Shown here: positions 46,039 to 58,991 of the stretch, piece by piece
Position numbering within the stretch: the first letter of the stretch is position 1
How the letters are laid out: every line of letters starts with the position of its first letter
NCBI GenBank assembly: GCA_017979445.1
Contig: CM030716.1
Coordinates: 9,175,974-9,239,973 of the forward strand
DNA: 64,000 bases
DNA from: Akebia trifoliata
Lineage: Eukaryota; Streptophyta; Magnoliopsida; Ranunculales; Lardizabalaceae
Reading direction: 5' to 3'
Translations under genes and position numbers: made by a program
Notes under the pieces: generated by a model
Told to the model about the DNA's origin: nothing
What the model saw: the letters and a program-made list of their open reading frames with translations, nothing else
Database searches by the model: none

Positions 46039-49000
46039 TTAGTCGTCATCAGAATCCAAAGTTGGAGTGCTTGAGCAGCTCTCCTTTTGATGAAGTTCTA
46101 ATAACTTCTTTTCTGGATTGCAGAGCCCTGCATCAATAGAGCAACGTTCGACTATTGGTAAGTGCCCATGCCCTCACGAAATTGTATAGTAAAATTTACA
46201 TTAAGAATGCATCCTTATTGAAAAGAAAAGTACAGAAAAAAATAATGCATACTTGTGCATCTTGTAAACTAGTTGTTTATTGAACAATAAAAACTTCAAC
46301 CAATCAATGCAGAAATGAAAGTTTATTTCTAATTTTTTCAACTTACGAAAAACATATTATCAAGAGCATATTCGACACTGGAAAAATCAAACAAGATGTC
46401 TCTTTATGGTTGTACCACATGAAGCAGAAAGCATGCGATAATAAACTTGAGCATTTGGTAAGAATAAAGGAACAAAAGGATATATGTAAAACACTAACCT
46501 GAACACTTTGGAATGTCCCACACGGCAATGGATGAAGGTGTGCAGTTTGGTTCACATAATGCTCGATTGTCCTCATGATTGACATTCATTGCAAGCATCC
46601 ACGCACCAATGGTAACATCCTCATTACTAAACATTCGAACACTGTAATTTGAGAAAGATATAAATTTTGTTATATAGAAGAGAAGCCAACATATTATCTA
46701 TGACCCCCATGCATGGTATTGATCATTCAATCATTTCAATATGTTGAGAGTTGAGACGCTTAAGAGAGATATCACACTTAAGTGATCTTAGGTAGTCCAA
46801 CACGTAAAGATTACAAACATGAGTCAGTAGCTGTCCTTTAATTCTTTTCTGGATTTATGTTGATGTTTTTCGAAGGAAAATGATGTGTATGCAATGGAAT
46901 AGCAAAGTTCCACAACCCACAAGCCTTAATTTTAGTCAGAGAATTGTAACCAAGAGAGAACATACAGATTGATAGGACTTGATGATGTCCTTGAATACGA
47001 GATACTTTTGCAATTATGGAATGGTGGAACAGGTTTTGGAATTAAAAAGGATCAAGAGCTTCAAAAATATATTGATTGGGGTCTGCATTTCACTTGAGAT
47101 TTTAAAGTTGATCTAGAAGGAGAAAAATTCAAGACGGATATAGAAGTTAACCAATGATAACCCAGAGACGTACTTCCCAAGAAAGCATCTTTATGCCTTA
47201 ACTTACATAAGGGATCTAAACCAAAAATTCATCAAAATGGTTCATTGTTCTGTGGAATAGGTTGGGGAGGAGGGAAGGGGTACCATGGTCAGTCCTTCGC
47301 CTTTTCACCACTAATAAGGTCATTGAAGAATGGATGGAAGTTCATAAATACTATGGCTACCAACTAAGGCTTCGAACAGCATTTCTTCCAAAAGAATATA
47401 TATTTTGATTAGTTAAAATATTATTGATAGAGGACAAGAAGACCACAAAGAAAACAAGGAGAAAGTATCAACCCCGAAATACATTTTCCCATCTAAACAA
47501 GAAAACTACAACAAAAAAAGAAGAAGGAAAAACAGCCCCTAAACTCCTTAAACTGTTTACTCCAATGGAAAAAAAACAAACCAAAAATGCTGAAAATTAA
47601 CTCTTGCAAGCTATTAGCCTTCCCATCAAGCGTGGCATAATCCTCTCTTTCCACAAGCCCCATCAAATTGCAAAGGGCGTTAACTTCCACAGAATCTTCG
47701 ACCTGCCAAAAAAGGGATGGGACTTCCAACAAAGAAGAAGGGACAGGACCGAGCGAGGGTGACACTAAGGAACCATAAACACTGAAAGGAAATGAAACCA
47801 AACACAAGAACCAACCTCAATTTCAAGAGTAGTAACGACAAGGGTATAAAAACAATCTGCAAGAAGAATTCCCTTCTCTGCTCAACAACGAACAAGTCCT
47901 TTTCCATTCATATAAGCCCCAATCTGGAATTGAGCATAAATATTAAGGCCACATCTTTTTCTTTTCTTTTTTTTTATCGGTAACAAAATTTATTGAAAAA
48001 GTGGTCAAGAAGACCAACTAAAGAAAAGCAATAGAACAAAAACCCAATCCCACCGAGCAACAAAGTCCTCGAAGAACACTCCCCCCCTAAACTCGATCAA
48101 TACCTTACACCAAAAAAAGATACATGAAAGGATCGACAAAGAAACCTTTTAAGCATCCACACCCTTGTCTTCAAAGCATCTTCTATTCCGCTCCTTCCAA
48201 ATCTCCTAGCAAATAGCAAATAGCAAATAGCAAACAGCAAACAGAGTAACCCTTTAAAGAACTCTCTCAGAATCAAAGAACTGAGAGCCCCATTCCTGTC
48301 AAGACTGAAACAAGGACAAGACGGAAAAAAGAAGGGAACCTTCCACACCGAACCTCCCCAGAAAGAACCCCCAAATTTATCTCACAAAGGTGCAATGCAA
48401 GAGTACATGATCAATAGCTTCCTTGGTCCTCATACAAAGCAAACAAACATTTGACCCTCACACATCTCTTAACATAAGCTGGTCCATGGTCAAATTCTTC
48501 TTCAAGGAAGCACACTAAATGAAAAAAACCACCTTTGAGGGAACTTTCTGACCCCACACCTCCTTCGCCAAGAAACTAGAACCTATGAGCAACATGAACT
48601 CAAAGAACGCGCTCACTTAAAAAGCTCTTGATCGACTGCTTACCCAACAAAGCCCATCTGTCGCCTCTATTTTAACCCTTGCTCCCTCCAAGCACTGTAA
48701 AAGCATCGTCACTCCTTCCAACTCCCAATCATTTATGTTCTTTCTAAAACCGAGGTCCCACCCTGACGTACTTTCTTCTTGGCTTAAAAAGAAGCACATT
48801 GGTAATCCCCACTTAATAGATAACAAGAAGAATCAAAGGAACCCCAACATAAGCCCGCACCAAGCATCTCCCCAAAACCTAACTCTTTCCCCCCAAGCTG
48901 ACCTCAAATCTAATTCTCTTTCGGAATTCTAGAAGAGCTTTAAGTATCCCTTCCCACACCCCACAACCGTAGGAAAACCGTGATTCTTTGCTTTCCCACC

Positions 49001-52000
49001 CAAAAGGCTCTACACCAAACTTCGCTTCCACCACCTTTCTCCACAAGCAATCCAGCTCGACCCCCAAACCTCCAAAGCCACTTCCCAAGCAAAGCTTGAT
49101 TCATGAACTTGAGTCTTCTTATACCCAAGCCCCCTTGCATCTTAGGATGACAGACTTTCGTCCAACTCACCAAGTAGAATTTCCTCTTCCCCAGTCTATC
49201 ATGCCACAAAAAATCCCGAAAAAGCTTCTCCAACCTTACTCTGAATTAATTATTATTTGAGTGCAAAAAATATGTCTAGGACAAACTAAGGAACTAAGAG
49301 AGCTGCACTGCATTTGCACCAATTACCATACTAATTCACTGGAGAGATTTGGAGTAATAGGAAAAACTTTGCAGACCGGTGAGAGATGACTCTCCAATTT
49401 CCTACACTGGTTCATATAATCTAAGGGAGATATGTGTCTAAGAAAGCTCCAAATCTACAGCTTGCAAACCAAGGGAAACATCCAAGACTTAAGTGTCTGT
49501 GCTCAATAGGAAAGGATTAATATGGATTTCTGACAATACTTACTAGAAGATAACCAAACACAGTATTTGAGTCACAATGCTTTAAAGTTCTTTAAATTTA
49601 CATACAGCGATAAGATACATAAACTGAATTTGATGAATATATCCAATAAGAGATATATACCAGCAATAAAAGATAGATAAATTTAAGAACAAAGCCCGTG
49701 TCTACATGTGCAGAATTGTTCGTGGAGTGCCCATGAGTGTGAAGTGTTGAAAAAATGCAACTTGCCTGTTGTTTCTTAAAGTAATCAAGCTTGCAACAAC
49801 CTCTGCAGAAAGAGCATATATAGGACCATAAGCATGGAGAAAGTACTCCTTCCCAAGCAAATAAGAAAGAGGCTCATACCTGCACAAACGTAAACAATAT
49901 GGTCATTTTGTTTATAAGGCATAATGGTTACTTAACTTTCTGAAACAAAACTCTAATTCAAGCATCAAAGGAATGGATAAATGAAATCACCAATCAGTGG
50001 GAAGTTGCGTGAATATCACATAAATCATATTCTAAATTGAAAAAAAAGAGGACAAGAAACATATATAAAACTAAAAGGTAACCATTTGAGCTTTGGGTCA
50101 GTGAAAACTGGACCCTTTTTCATGCACCCAAGATAAGTTTGTGAGTGGGAACGCTCCTTTGCCAAGAGTAGTGAAAGGCGATCTGAGAATAGAAAGAAAA
50201 GAAAAAAAACTCTGAAGTTCAGTTACTGTTAGAAAGAATTCCAAGAATGAAGATATGTTTATAGTGAGTCATAATTTTACAAAGCTTCCACAAACAAGTC
50301 ACCTGGCCTCAAATAAATGTCATCATCTGCTTTAACATAGAATTCCGAATCGAAAAGTCCATAGGCAGTTTTGAAGAAAGCTAACCTGTAAAAAAGAAAG
50401 ACCAGATAATGAGCTGTTGTATTAGAAATTGCAACCCAAAACATAACATTTTCTGTACAAACTATTGTTGGTACTAACGTTTTATATGGGAGTTTGCTGT
50501 ACTGCTCTTCAACATCTATGAGCATGAAGTCATCATATTCTGCAACCTCTTTTCTGAGTTCTTCCATCTTAGATTTATCATTGGTTTTTCCGATCACAAA
50601 TCTGAACACCAAACCAGTTGATTCTTCCAAACTGCAAGCCATTTGGACAAGTCAAAATACTGAGAATTTTTCAGTATAGTGTTTTTAAAAGCTGAAGCAC
50701 AAGGCATTTCACTGTGGTGTAAACCACACAAGCAAGGATAATTTAAATAGATACATAAAAGAATAGCAAAATTTTCAATAAAAGAGAAATTAGAGAAAAC
50801 CCAATAAATAAATAAAAAAAATTAAGCCAATTCATAACTTCATTCCAATGTTTAATATCCAAATCTAAAATCAAAACTCATCAAAATCAAATTAAAAATG
50901 AACCACATACATAGTTTCATAAAAGAATAGCAAAAATTTCAATAAAAGAGAAATTAGAGAAAACCTCAAAAAAAAAAAAAAAAAAAAAAAGCCAATTCAT
51001 GACTTCATTCCAAAGTTTAATATCCAAATCTAAAATCAAAACTCATCAAAATCAATTAAAAATGAACCACATACATAGTTTCATATTTCCAGCTTTCCAC
51101 ATTTTGATCAGTCGAACAAAGAGCAACATTTACTGTAACAATTTTAAAGAAAAAAACATAAAACCACCTAAAACTAGAAGAGCTGACATATTACTTTCAA
51201 CATAGGAGAAACATAAAAATAGTTAAAGAAGAAGAGCGAGATATTGCTGGAGTTGCAAATTGACTATTGCTCAGCTTAGCATTTAAAAAACAAAGAAAAA
51301 AAAAAAGACAACAGAGCCAATCACAGATTAGGTTCTCGTCCCACCAATTTCAAATGGTGATGAAAATATCCCCAGAACAACCAGGTATATACAATGGTTT
51401 TAAATATCAGAATGTATCAATCGATATGTACCGGTATCGGCCGAGATCAATAAAAAACATGGACTGTTTCGGGTATGTATCAAAATGTATCGGTTTGTAT
51501 CAAATGTAGCAGTCGAAACCGTATTGGATGTTTTAGTAAACGAAACATTCAATCGATACGATATATTAAACCTTTTTAAGGGCGTATATAATTTGTATGA
51601 CTTAGTCGATTTTCACTCCCTATATTTGTATTCCCACTTATTGGACCCTCATGAGCATCATGTTCGACGATCCAACTGCAATCGATATGGTGGAGAGACC
51701 ATCTACCAAGAATGCCCACTAATTCTCACATTCCTAACCTCAATAAAAGTTCTCTTGAAGGTGTAAAATTAAAATTGTTAAAATCAAACTATTAAATGCC
51801 GTCAAATTGTTATTGCAGTTAGCAATGTCAGAATAGATTGATTTTTGGCAATGATGATCATCTTAATGAAAATTCTTACAGTGACATATCTGAAGAAACC
51901 AAACGTAGAAAAATCAAACAAAAATTTAAAATTTTAAAAGATAATAATAATCAAATCCGACCCAATCCAAGAATTACCGTTGAAGCCCTTGTTTATCAGA

Positions 52001-52336
52001 AGGCATCCAAGTCTTCCTCAAAGATCTTCTCCTTCCAACCGATCCAAACCCAGTCTGGATTCCTACAAACCCCATAACCTTATACCTCTTTCGATCTCCA
52101 CCGTCGAAACCAACACCATTCGAATCCTCAACAACATCCCCTTTCTCCCAAACAACAGAAACAGATCTCGGCTTAGAATTCCTACAATTATACCCAGAAC
52201 TTGGCCTCAAAATAGCAATCGACCCGAAAATAAAACCAGAGATCCCGAAAATAATACTAAAGATCAAAATTGAGGATCTTCGAGTGTAAGAAGGTGATGA
52301 GTTGCGAGGATAGAAGAATTTAGGAGACGAAGGCAT
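46039..52336 (-). CDS. Beta-1,3-galactosyltransferase, GT31 family (7 exons, 346 aa)
   Basis: Exons on the minus strand: 51978-52336, 50479-50631, 50303-50385, 50083-50182, 49766-49879, 46499-46641, 46039-46127. They sum to 1041 nt with all junctions in frame. A type II membrane anchor (about residues 22-43, [16 protein letters not shown]) suggests a Golgi enzyme. Then come [19 protein letters not shown], the metal-binding DDD in [26 protein letters not shown] and [11 protein letters not shown], all typical of plant GT31 galactosyltransferases of the B3GALT12-14 type. Expected role: adding beta-1,3-galactose to glycoproteins or arabinogalactan proteins; the exact acceptor is unknown. The start MPSSPK was chosen because it leads straight into the anchor; an upstream in-frame ATG at 52495 would add 53 residues. 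The exon 5 donor is GC. A LINE fragment lies in the 3.1-kb intron 5. No defects seen. Confidence 0.93.
47402..47950 (-). mobile_element. Possible second LINE 3' fragment
   Basis: The minus-strand end GGTCTTCTTGTCCTC...AATAATATTTTAACTAATC resembles the 3' end of the neighbouring LINE (GGTCTTCTTGACC...AATAAATTTTGTTACC). No clear protein similarity. Inside the galactosyltransferase intron. Confidence 0.4.
47960..49240 (-). mobile_element. L1-type LINE 3' fragment in the galactosyltransferase intron
   Basis: On the minus strand, 48940-49233 encodes [20 protein letters not shown] followed by [14 protein letters not shown] and [12 protein letters not shown], the region after the RT domain of plant L1 elements. 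Further, broken frames lead to a typical tail, AATAAATTTTGTTACCGATAAAAAAAA in two parts (about 47968-47997). It is 5'-truncated and has the same transcriptional sense as the host gene. A heptamer array (AGCAAAT-type, about 48207-48244) lies inside. No target duplication found. Confidence 0.83.
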
Positions 52337-52693
52337 GTCTGTTATGGTTGTTGCCTTCATAACCCTAGAAAACCAGGGTTTTACAGAGTTGTAATGGGGA
52401 GTACAGATGTCTGAGGTGCTTGTGGAGAGTGAAACACTGGGGGGCTTCCATGGCGAGTTTGAGCTTTGAAATGTAGATTTTCGTCTGAGTCTCAACTCTC
52501 AACAACAGCTGTGGTGCGTATTGCGCACCTTTGGTTTCGGTTTATTGGTCGTTATCATACACAATTGGATCTTCAAAGGCTTTGCGGTTGATAACTTACG
52601 CACTGGGTGTTGGTAAATTAACATCTGTTAAATTTAGAGAGTTTCTACTAACACATCAACATTTACTTATAACACACAAAGCTATATGTGCAT

Positions 52694-53019
52694 TTGGGTT
52701 TCAACTTGGTTTGGAACCGAACCAACTTATTCCGTTCCACTAAATAAGAACCAGAACCAAACCAAAATGCCATTGGAACCAAACCAACCCAAACCGAGGT
52801 AGGGTTGGTTTGGTTCAGTTGAGATCTATGGGTTGCCAATATTCTATAAATTGGAATAAGATATTTTTTAAAGAAAAAATAAACATAATATTTACTACAA
52901 TAAATCATTAAATTGTCTATAAAAAGTCATTAATCTATGTTCTAACTCTTAAAATAATTCATAAAAAATTTAAATAAAAGCTTGGTTCTCGATTTGAACC
53001 GGACCAAGTTGCAACCCTA
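52694..53019. mobile_element. hAT-like non-autonomous element (326 bp)
   Basis: Left end TTGGGTTTCAACTTGGT; inverted right end TAGGGTTGCAACTTGGT (15 of 17 match). The 8-bp flanks ATGTGCAT and ATGTTTAC match at five positions. The interior is rich in GGAACCGAACC repeats. It lies about 360 bp upstream of the galactosyltransferase start. Confidence 0.5.
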
Positions 53020-53059
53020 ATGTTTACAACAATTTAGAAGGGGTAAATTATCATTTCGT

Positions 53060-53530
53060 GTGTTGAATATGGGAAAATTCCAATTCCAATATATTATTCA
53101 TTTTAATTTTCAAAAGATGTTTTTCAGTGAGTTCGTCATGTTTATAATCAACAATCTCATTGATAAAATACTAGCAAACTCACCATTAAAAATATTAAGG
53201 ATATTTGACTTTAACATTACCTGCGATCTCATTGGTAATTTATCAGCAAGATCGTTGATTATAAAAGTCACCTTAAAATTATTTGTGATCTCATCGATAA
53301 TTTATCAACGAGTTCATTGATTATAAAAGTAACGAACTCGCTAGAAAGCATGTTTTAGGAATTAAAATGAACAATGTACCGAAAATCAGAATTTTGTCAA
53401 AAGTTGCGCACGTCTATGAAAATTCCTTTCGAGAGATTTTTCCTAAAACATGTGCAACTTTTGCAAAAATTTTGATTTCGATAAACTATTCATTTTAATT
53501 TCCAAACACATGTTTTCGAGCGAGTTCGTA
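53060..53530. repeat. Three copies of an ~80-bp unit, one inverted
   Basis: ATTCATTTTAATTTYCAAA...ATGTTTTTCRGYGAGTTCG occurs at about 53090-53140 (+), 53325-53410 (-) and 53485-53530 (+). Between them are short repeats of ATCTCATTGATAA and GAGTTCATTGATTATAAAAG. Element class unknown. Confidence 0.6.
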
Positions 53531-53581
53531 AGTAGGTATTCTAATTTAAAGTGACGATCTCGCTGATAAAAAGTGATGAAC

Positions 53582-53582
<1 letters not shown>

Positions 53583-53636
<54 letters not shown>
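53583..53636. repeat. Compound microsatellite (TG)n(AG)n
   Basis: About 19 TG units followed by about 8 AG units. Confidence 0.97.
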
Positions 53637-53637
<1 letters not shown>

Positions 53638-54872
53638 GGAGTTACCTTGTAAACATGGCCAAAACCACCCTTCTCCAAGTGTATTTCATGTGTGAGAAGA
53701 GAGAAGCTTTGGTTCTAGAGAAAGAAACTAATGAAGGAAAGCCTAAGGAAAATCTGATCTTCCTTCTTTCTTCTTTTTCCCAAAATGTTTTATCCTCCAT
53801 TTCCACAATTAGGGAGGTGCTTGATTTATTTCATCTGTTGTCTGGACTTCAAGTCAGTGATTTCAAAAGTCATGCCTTCTTTAGCGAGTCTTGCAAAAAT
53901 CAAGTTCTTGTTATGTCTATGTTGCATTTTTGTAAAGGATCACTCCCTATGAAATACTTGGTCTTCCACTTTTTTTCCTTGAGGTTGAATCACTTGTTCT
54001 GTCAATCTTTAATTAATAGAGTATCTAAGAGAATAGAGGGTTGGAAAGTGAATTTATTGTCTTATGCTGGCCGTTTAGAACTAATTAAGTCTGTTCTTAC
54101 CAGTTTCCAAATTTACTGGTCCTCATATTTCAACATTCCTTTGAGCGTACTTAAAAAGATTGAGAATATCCTGAATAACTTCCTATGGAGTGTGTAGACA
54201 CCCCAATTTGCACGAATCCGTTAGGAAAATCCGAATTTTCTCGAATTGATTCCGATTTAGAACTCAAGCTTTCCGATGGACCCACATTGCCACGTAGCAT
54301 CATTCCCATGCATACATGCATATTGTCATATAGTTTTGCATACTCAACCTTGTCCCTAACCCACTCTAAATTAGTATTCATTCTCCATTAACCGACCCAT
54401 CACCTATACCTCCACCATAGTTCACTCCTAACTAAATCTAAGCCCAAAACAAAGTCCATCTTTTAACTTAAATTCAAGTCCATTCTCTAAATCTTAAACT
54501 CAATGACATTTTAAAATCAATAACCCAAATCTATTACCTAGTCCAACCTAAGCCCAAAACCCAATGTCATTCTAAACCCATAACTTAAATCCATTTTCTA
54601 ACCCAACCTAAGCCCAATACCAAGCCCACTCTAAGCCCATTCTTTCACACCCCCTCAAAAAATGACACATGATGATCTCTTATAAGTCCTCAATACCCAA
54701 TGCATCATCTAATTGGAGAGTCAACTCCTCCTTATGAAAATTCAAGAATGTCCTTCTCAAAAGGTGTGGTCAAACCAAAAAAGTTATTTGGTATTTGGTA
54801 ATAATCCATAAAGGAGAGAGAACTTCCCATTATGCCCTCAAAAGGTAGGAATCTTCAAGTACATACATGGAG

Positions 54873-55154
54873 TTCTCCCATTGGTCAATTTCAAAATTAT
54901 ACTCCCACCCTTGCCTTATTTGTTATTTACAAATGAACCAAGATCTACTTTTCACCTACCACTTCACCTTTACACATGCCATTCTCCTATTCACCCTCCC
55001 AAAAGTACTTTTGTTCTCCCATTGGCCCATTTCAAAATTATACTTCCACCCTTGTTTTATTTGTCATTTACAAATGAACCAAGATCTACTTTTTACCTAC
55101 CACTCCACCTTTACACATGTCACTCCCTTATTCACCCTCCCAAAAGTACTTTTG
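54873..55154. repeat. 141-bp tandem duplication in solo LTR 1
   Basis: TTCTCCCATTGG starts at 54873 and 55014. Both copies run through ACAAATGAACCAAGATCTAC to CCAAAAGTACTTTTG. Confidence 0.92.
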
Positions 55155-55336
55155 TTTTCTTACTTCTATTTACAAAAAAACCAAGGATCAAAGAATACTT
55201 TTAGGGTTTCTTCACAAATGTCATCTTTACCCTCCATACAAATGAAAAATCCAAAAAGAAACAACCTAAACCTCATATCCATTTTCTTTATTTTTAGGGT
55301 TGGACCACTTTATCCCCAAAAGTTCTCCAAAAACTC

Positions 55337-55344
55337 TATAAATA
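55337..55344 (+). promoter_or_regulatory. TATA box of solo LTR 1
   Basis: TATAAATA on the plus strand, defining the LTR orientation. Confidence 0.55.
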
Positions 55345-57355
55345 CCCTCATTTTCTATGAATAATTTATGCTCTCAAGCCCCCATCTCTCAACCTAAAAC
55401 TCTACAAAATTCTCTACTCATCTCTCATATCTCAACCCTCAACTACATCCTTCAACTCTCAAGTTTATTACTCAAGCTCAAATTATTTCAAGACTTTCAA
55501 AAGGGATAAGGTGGGTATAGTAGTTATTTATTTTTTTAACTTGCATATTCTCCTTCTATCCCTTTCTTTTTCTTTTTAGAAACTTTTAGGATGTGATGGA
55601 AAACCCTCCTTCATTTCAAGTAGATTGAACCTCAACCTTGGGCATGGAATGCTTGAGGCGGTTTGGTTGAAAGGATGGAGGTTGAAGCCCTTCTTTACCC
55701 ACTCATATCATACATCATAATGTACACTACACACACACATCACACATGTTTGATTATAATGAAGAAATGTGTAACTCTCTTGATGGGATTAAAACACTAA
55801 ATTTCTAGATAAACATGCATGCATTAAGATTATAGATCTAAGAGAACTCCTTTCATGGAACTTCTCTAAAATCATAAACCAACATTTCAACTCATGCAAA
55901 AGTGTGTTGACTCCATAAAATATCTTCTCTCATAAGATATTTCTGATGTCAACACCAACATCAAATCCTCTTCTAAAGATGTACATACACACCATGTGCA
56001 CCCACCCACTTCATGCATCCCATGCATTTTACTTGTTATGCTAATCTTTTTCAAAAATGACCAAATTTAAAAGGTAACCACCTTAGGTGGAGAGAATTGA
56101 GTGCTTAACACCTTCCCCATTTTCTAACCGAATCTCCTTACCTAGATTTTAGGTAGACCATGCCTTTTCCAAGAATGAGAGTCACTACAAGCCATGAAAA
56201 AATGATTTTTAAAATAATCGATTCGGGTGCCCATTCACACCTATTTCCAAAAAAGAATGGTGGCGATTCCAAACAACGTAGCATTGAGGTTCAAAGATGA
56301 ACATTCTCATGTCTACAGAGTGATTTAGCACAAAAAAAAATCCTGTGGAATGGCCCTTCTTTAAATCGCTTCATCCATTTTGTCAATTGAGGGAAGTTTG
56401 TACACTGTTTGAGAAGGGATGACTTGGCATTCGAAGACTTAGGGATACAAACAAAATTGGTATGAATAAACTTTACTGGAGAATGGTGGAAAATGATTCG
56501 TTTTGGGCGGAGTGGATGAGAAAGAGGTATGTGCTTAATGGTGATATATGGGATTGTCAACCCCCAACGAATGCTAGCTTCTTGGGCATGGAGAGATATT
56601 CTTAAAGCAAGGGAGTTCACAAGGAAACATATAAGATTTATTATGGGCAATGGGGAAAATACTTTAATGTGGAAGGATCCTTAGATTGATGGGATTAGTA
56701 TTGCGGCGAGATTTGGAAATGGAATCATTAATCAATTTGATAGCAATGCGAATGCTAGTGTTAGTGATTTTATTTTTGAAAATATTTGGTCAATGCCTCA
56801 GTCATATAATGAACACATGCAAGCCGTTGCCAATTTGATTAATAACATTCAGGTTCCAAGATGTATTATGGAGGATATGTTAGTTTGGGACTTAACATCT
56901 AATGAGAGATTTACTTCTAAATCAGCCCATAATGCAATGATGGAAGGAAAAAGGATGATGGAAGGAAAAAATGTAGTTTGGGAGAAGAAGAAAGTGCCCA
57001 AATACTCTATTATCGCTTGGTTAGCAATGCAGAAAATGTTATATACAGCGGAAAAACTTAATAAAAGAGAATTTGGTTGGGTTTCACGTTGCTCACTTTG
57101 CTTGACAAATCAAGAAACTAATGGCCATCTATTTTTTGGTTGTGGGTTTACTAGCTAGATTGGAAACAATGTTTGAAGAGGTTTGGAATAATACGGATAG
57201 GGACAGGTTCGGTAGTTGAAGAAGCAATGCTGGTGAGGAGTGTTAAATTACCAAGTAAACTTCTATCTGAGATGCTATACACAACTCTTTGTGTGATGAT
57301 TTATCATTACTAGAGAGAGAAAAAAAATAGCTTTTTGAAGAGAGGATGTTGTAGG

Positions 57356-58991
57356 TGTGGACACGGGATTTTCAATATTTTGAGACATCCCTCTACTTTG
57401 GGGTGTTTTGGAGTCGCCACCATTCATTTTCGGAAATGGGTGTGAATGGTCACCCGAAGTTGCATTTTTGAAAAATATGTCATTTTGACATTTTTTGATG
57501 ACTCTCATAGGATAAGGTATGGCCGATCCAACCTTTGATTCAAGGTAAGGGGGTCCATTTATGGAGTAGGGAAGGTGTTAGGCACCCTACTCCATCCACG
57601 TAATGTGGTAACCTCGGATTCGGTATTCCAAAGTAAAAAGAAAAGAAAAGAAAATCGAAAATATTGTATGTATGCCCTCAAGTGTAAGGGGCTTTCGATA
57701 TTGATCTAAATCATTGAGGGCACCCTTATTGAAGAAGGGGCCCTTTGATGATTTAAATCATGGTGGTGTGTGCGAATGTGTAGAGAAGGGGAGAGTAGAG
57801 GAGGGGAGTTGAGGGGGTGTCCCTTTTGTCAAACCCACCTTGACCCTTCCTTGACTTCTTTTTCCTTGCTTGATTTGTTTGAGAGAAGTTTGAGAGTTGA
57901 GAGTTGTGAGATGAGTTGAGAGTTGGGTGTTGAGAGTAGAGTAAGAGTAGAGAGTTGAGATGAGTTGTGATTTTTTAGAGTTTTTTTGTCAAATTTTCAT
58001 TAGGGGTTGAGAGTTGAGAATGCTGGGATTTTTATAGAATTTGTAAGTTATTTTGAGGGGTAGAGTTGGGTGAAATGATGAGAAGTGGTAGAATGGTGTA
58101 GGGTTTAAGAGAAGGGTATGGGTAAATTGATGGGATTTGAGGGGTATTTGTGTAAGAAGGTTAAATGGGTGAGTTTTGACCCAAATGGTTTGGATCCAAC
58201 CCAACCCATTTGGGTTGAGTGTTTGGTGATGTGAGTTTAAGATGGTGGTTGTGATTAAATGATGTTTGATTTAAGAGAATGGGTGATTTAATGAGGTGGT
58301 TGATGATATTTTGGGAGGGTGATGGAGATGATGACATGTGTAAAAGTGGGTGGAAATGAAGGGTTGAGATGAGTTGATGGGAAATGATGAGTGTTTGATT
58401 TGAGAGGATGGGTGTAGGTGTAGGTGTAAATATGGGTTTTGTAGGGAATGATGGGGGTAGATTAGGGGAGGGTGATAGGTTATAAGTATTTGATTTGAGA
58501 GAATGGATATGATAGGTTAGGGTAGGGTTATGGGTTGAATTAATTTTTGGAAGGAAGTAATGAAGTTGGTTGGTTGATTAGATGAAGGAGGTGGAAGGGG
58601 GTAATGACATGTGTCATATTGGGTGATTGGTTGTGATGTTGGGCTTGGGTGGAGAATTGGGCTTGGGTAATGTGTTGGATTAAAGAATGGTTGGATTTTA
58701 GGTTGTAGGTTGGGCTTTGGTGTTTTGATGGGTAGGGTTAATTTAGATGGGCTTAGGTGATGGGTTTAGTTTGGATTAGGTTGAATAGGCTTAGACTTGG
58801 GTTGAGTTGGGTTTAGGAGGATGGTAAGAGATTTGGTCCGTGGGCCACGTGAGAGGCCTTGGGCCATTTATTGAGAAATAAATGATAAAAGTCATTGGAT
58901 TTTTGCAGGTTTAGGCTTCGGAGCCCATTTCGATTTCTACGATTTTTGAGGCATTTTGCGTCGAGGGCCCGATCAAATTTGGGTGTCTACA
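57356..58991 (-). mobile_element. Solo LTR 2, Ogre/Tat-like family (1636 bp)
   Basis: Flanked by a perfect GTAGG duplication (57351-57355 and 58992-58996). On the minus strand it runs from TGTAGACACCC to CGTGTCCACA and has TTCTATAAAA at 58029-58038. Its left 250 bp align with the inverted right end of solo LTR 1 (GGAGTCGCCACCATTC, GGTGTGAATGG, GGAAGGTGTTAGGCAC), so both belong to one family but are diverged. Confidence 0.88.

Larger units (their letters stand above)
54193..56317 (+). mobile_element. Solo LTR 1, Ogre/Tat-like family (2125 bp)
   Basis: TGTAGACACCCC to CATGTCTACA, flanked by a perfect GAGTG duplication (54188-54192 and 56318-56322). A plus-strand TATA box TATAAATA sits at 55337-55344. 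The right end carries GGTGGCGATTCC, as in the LARD LTR and solo LTR 2. No internal region or second LTR is present. An internal 141-bp tandem duplication accounts for the open frames at 54867-55364. Confidence 0.88.

Noticed and set aside
47493..47907. Minus-strand 104- and 75-codon frames in the galactosyltransferase intron
   Set aside because: Hydrophobic, T-rich translations with no homology recognised; more likely LINE 3' UTR.
54867..55364. 165-codon plus-strand open frame
   Set aside because: Produced by the 141-bp tandem duplication in solo LTR 1; overlapping frames are equally open and there is no domain.
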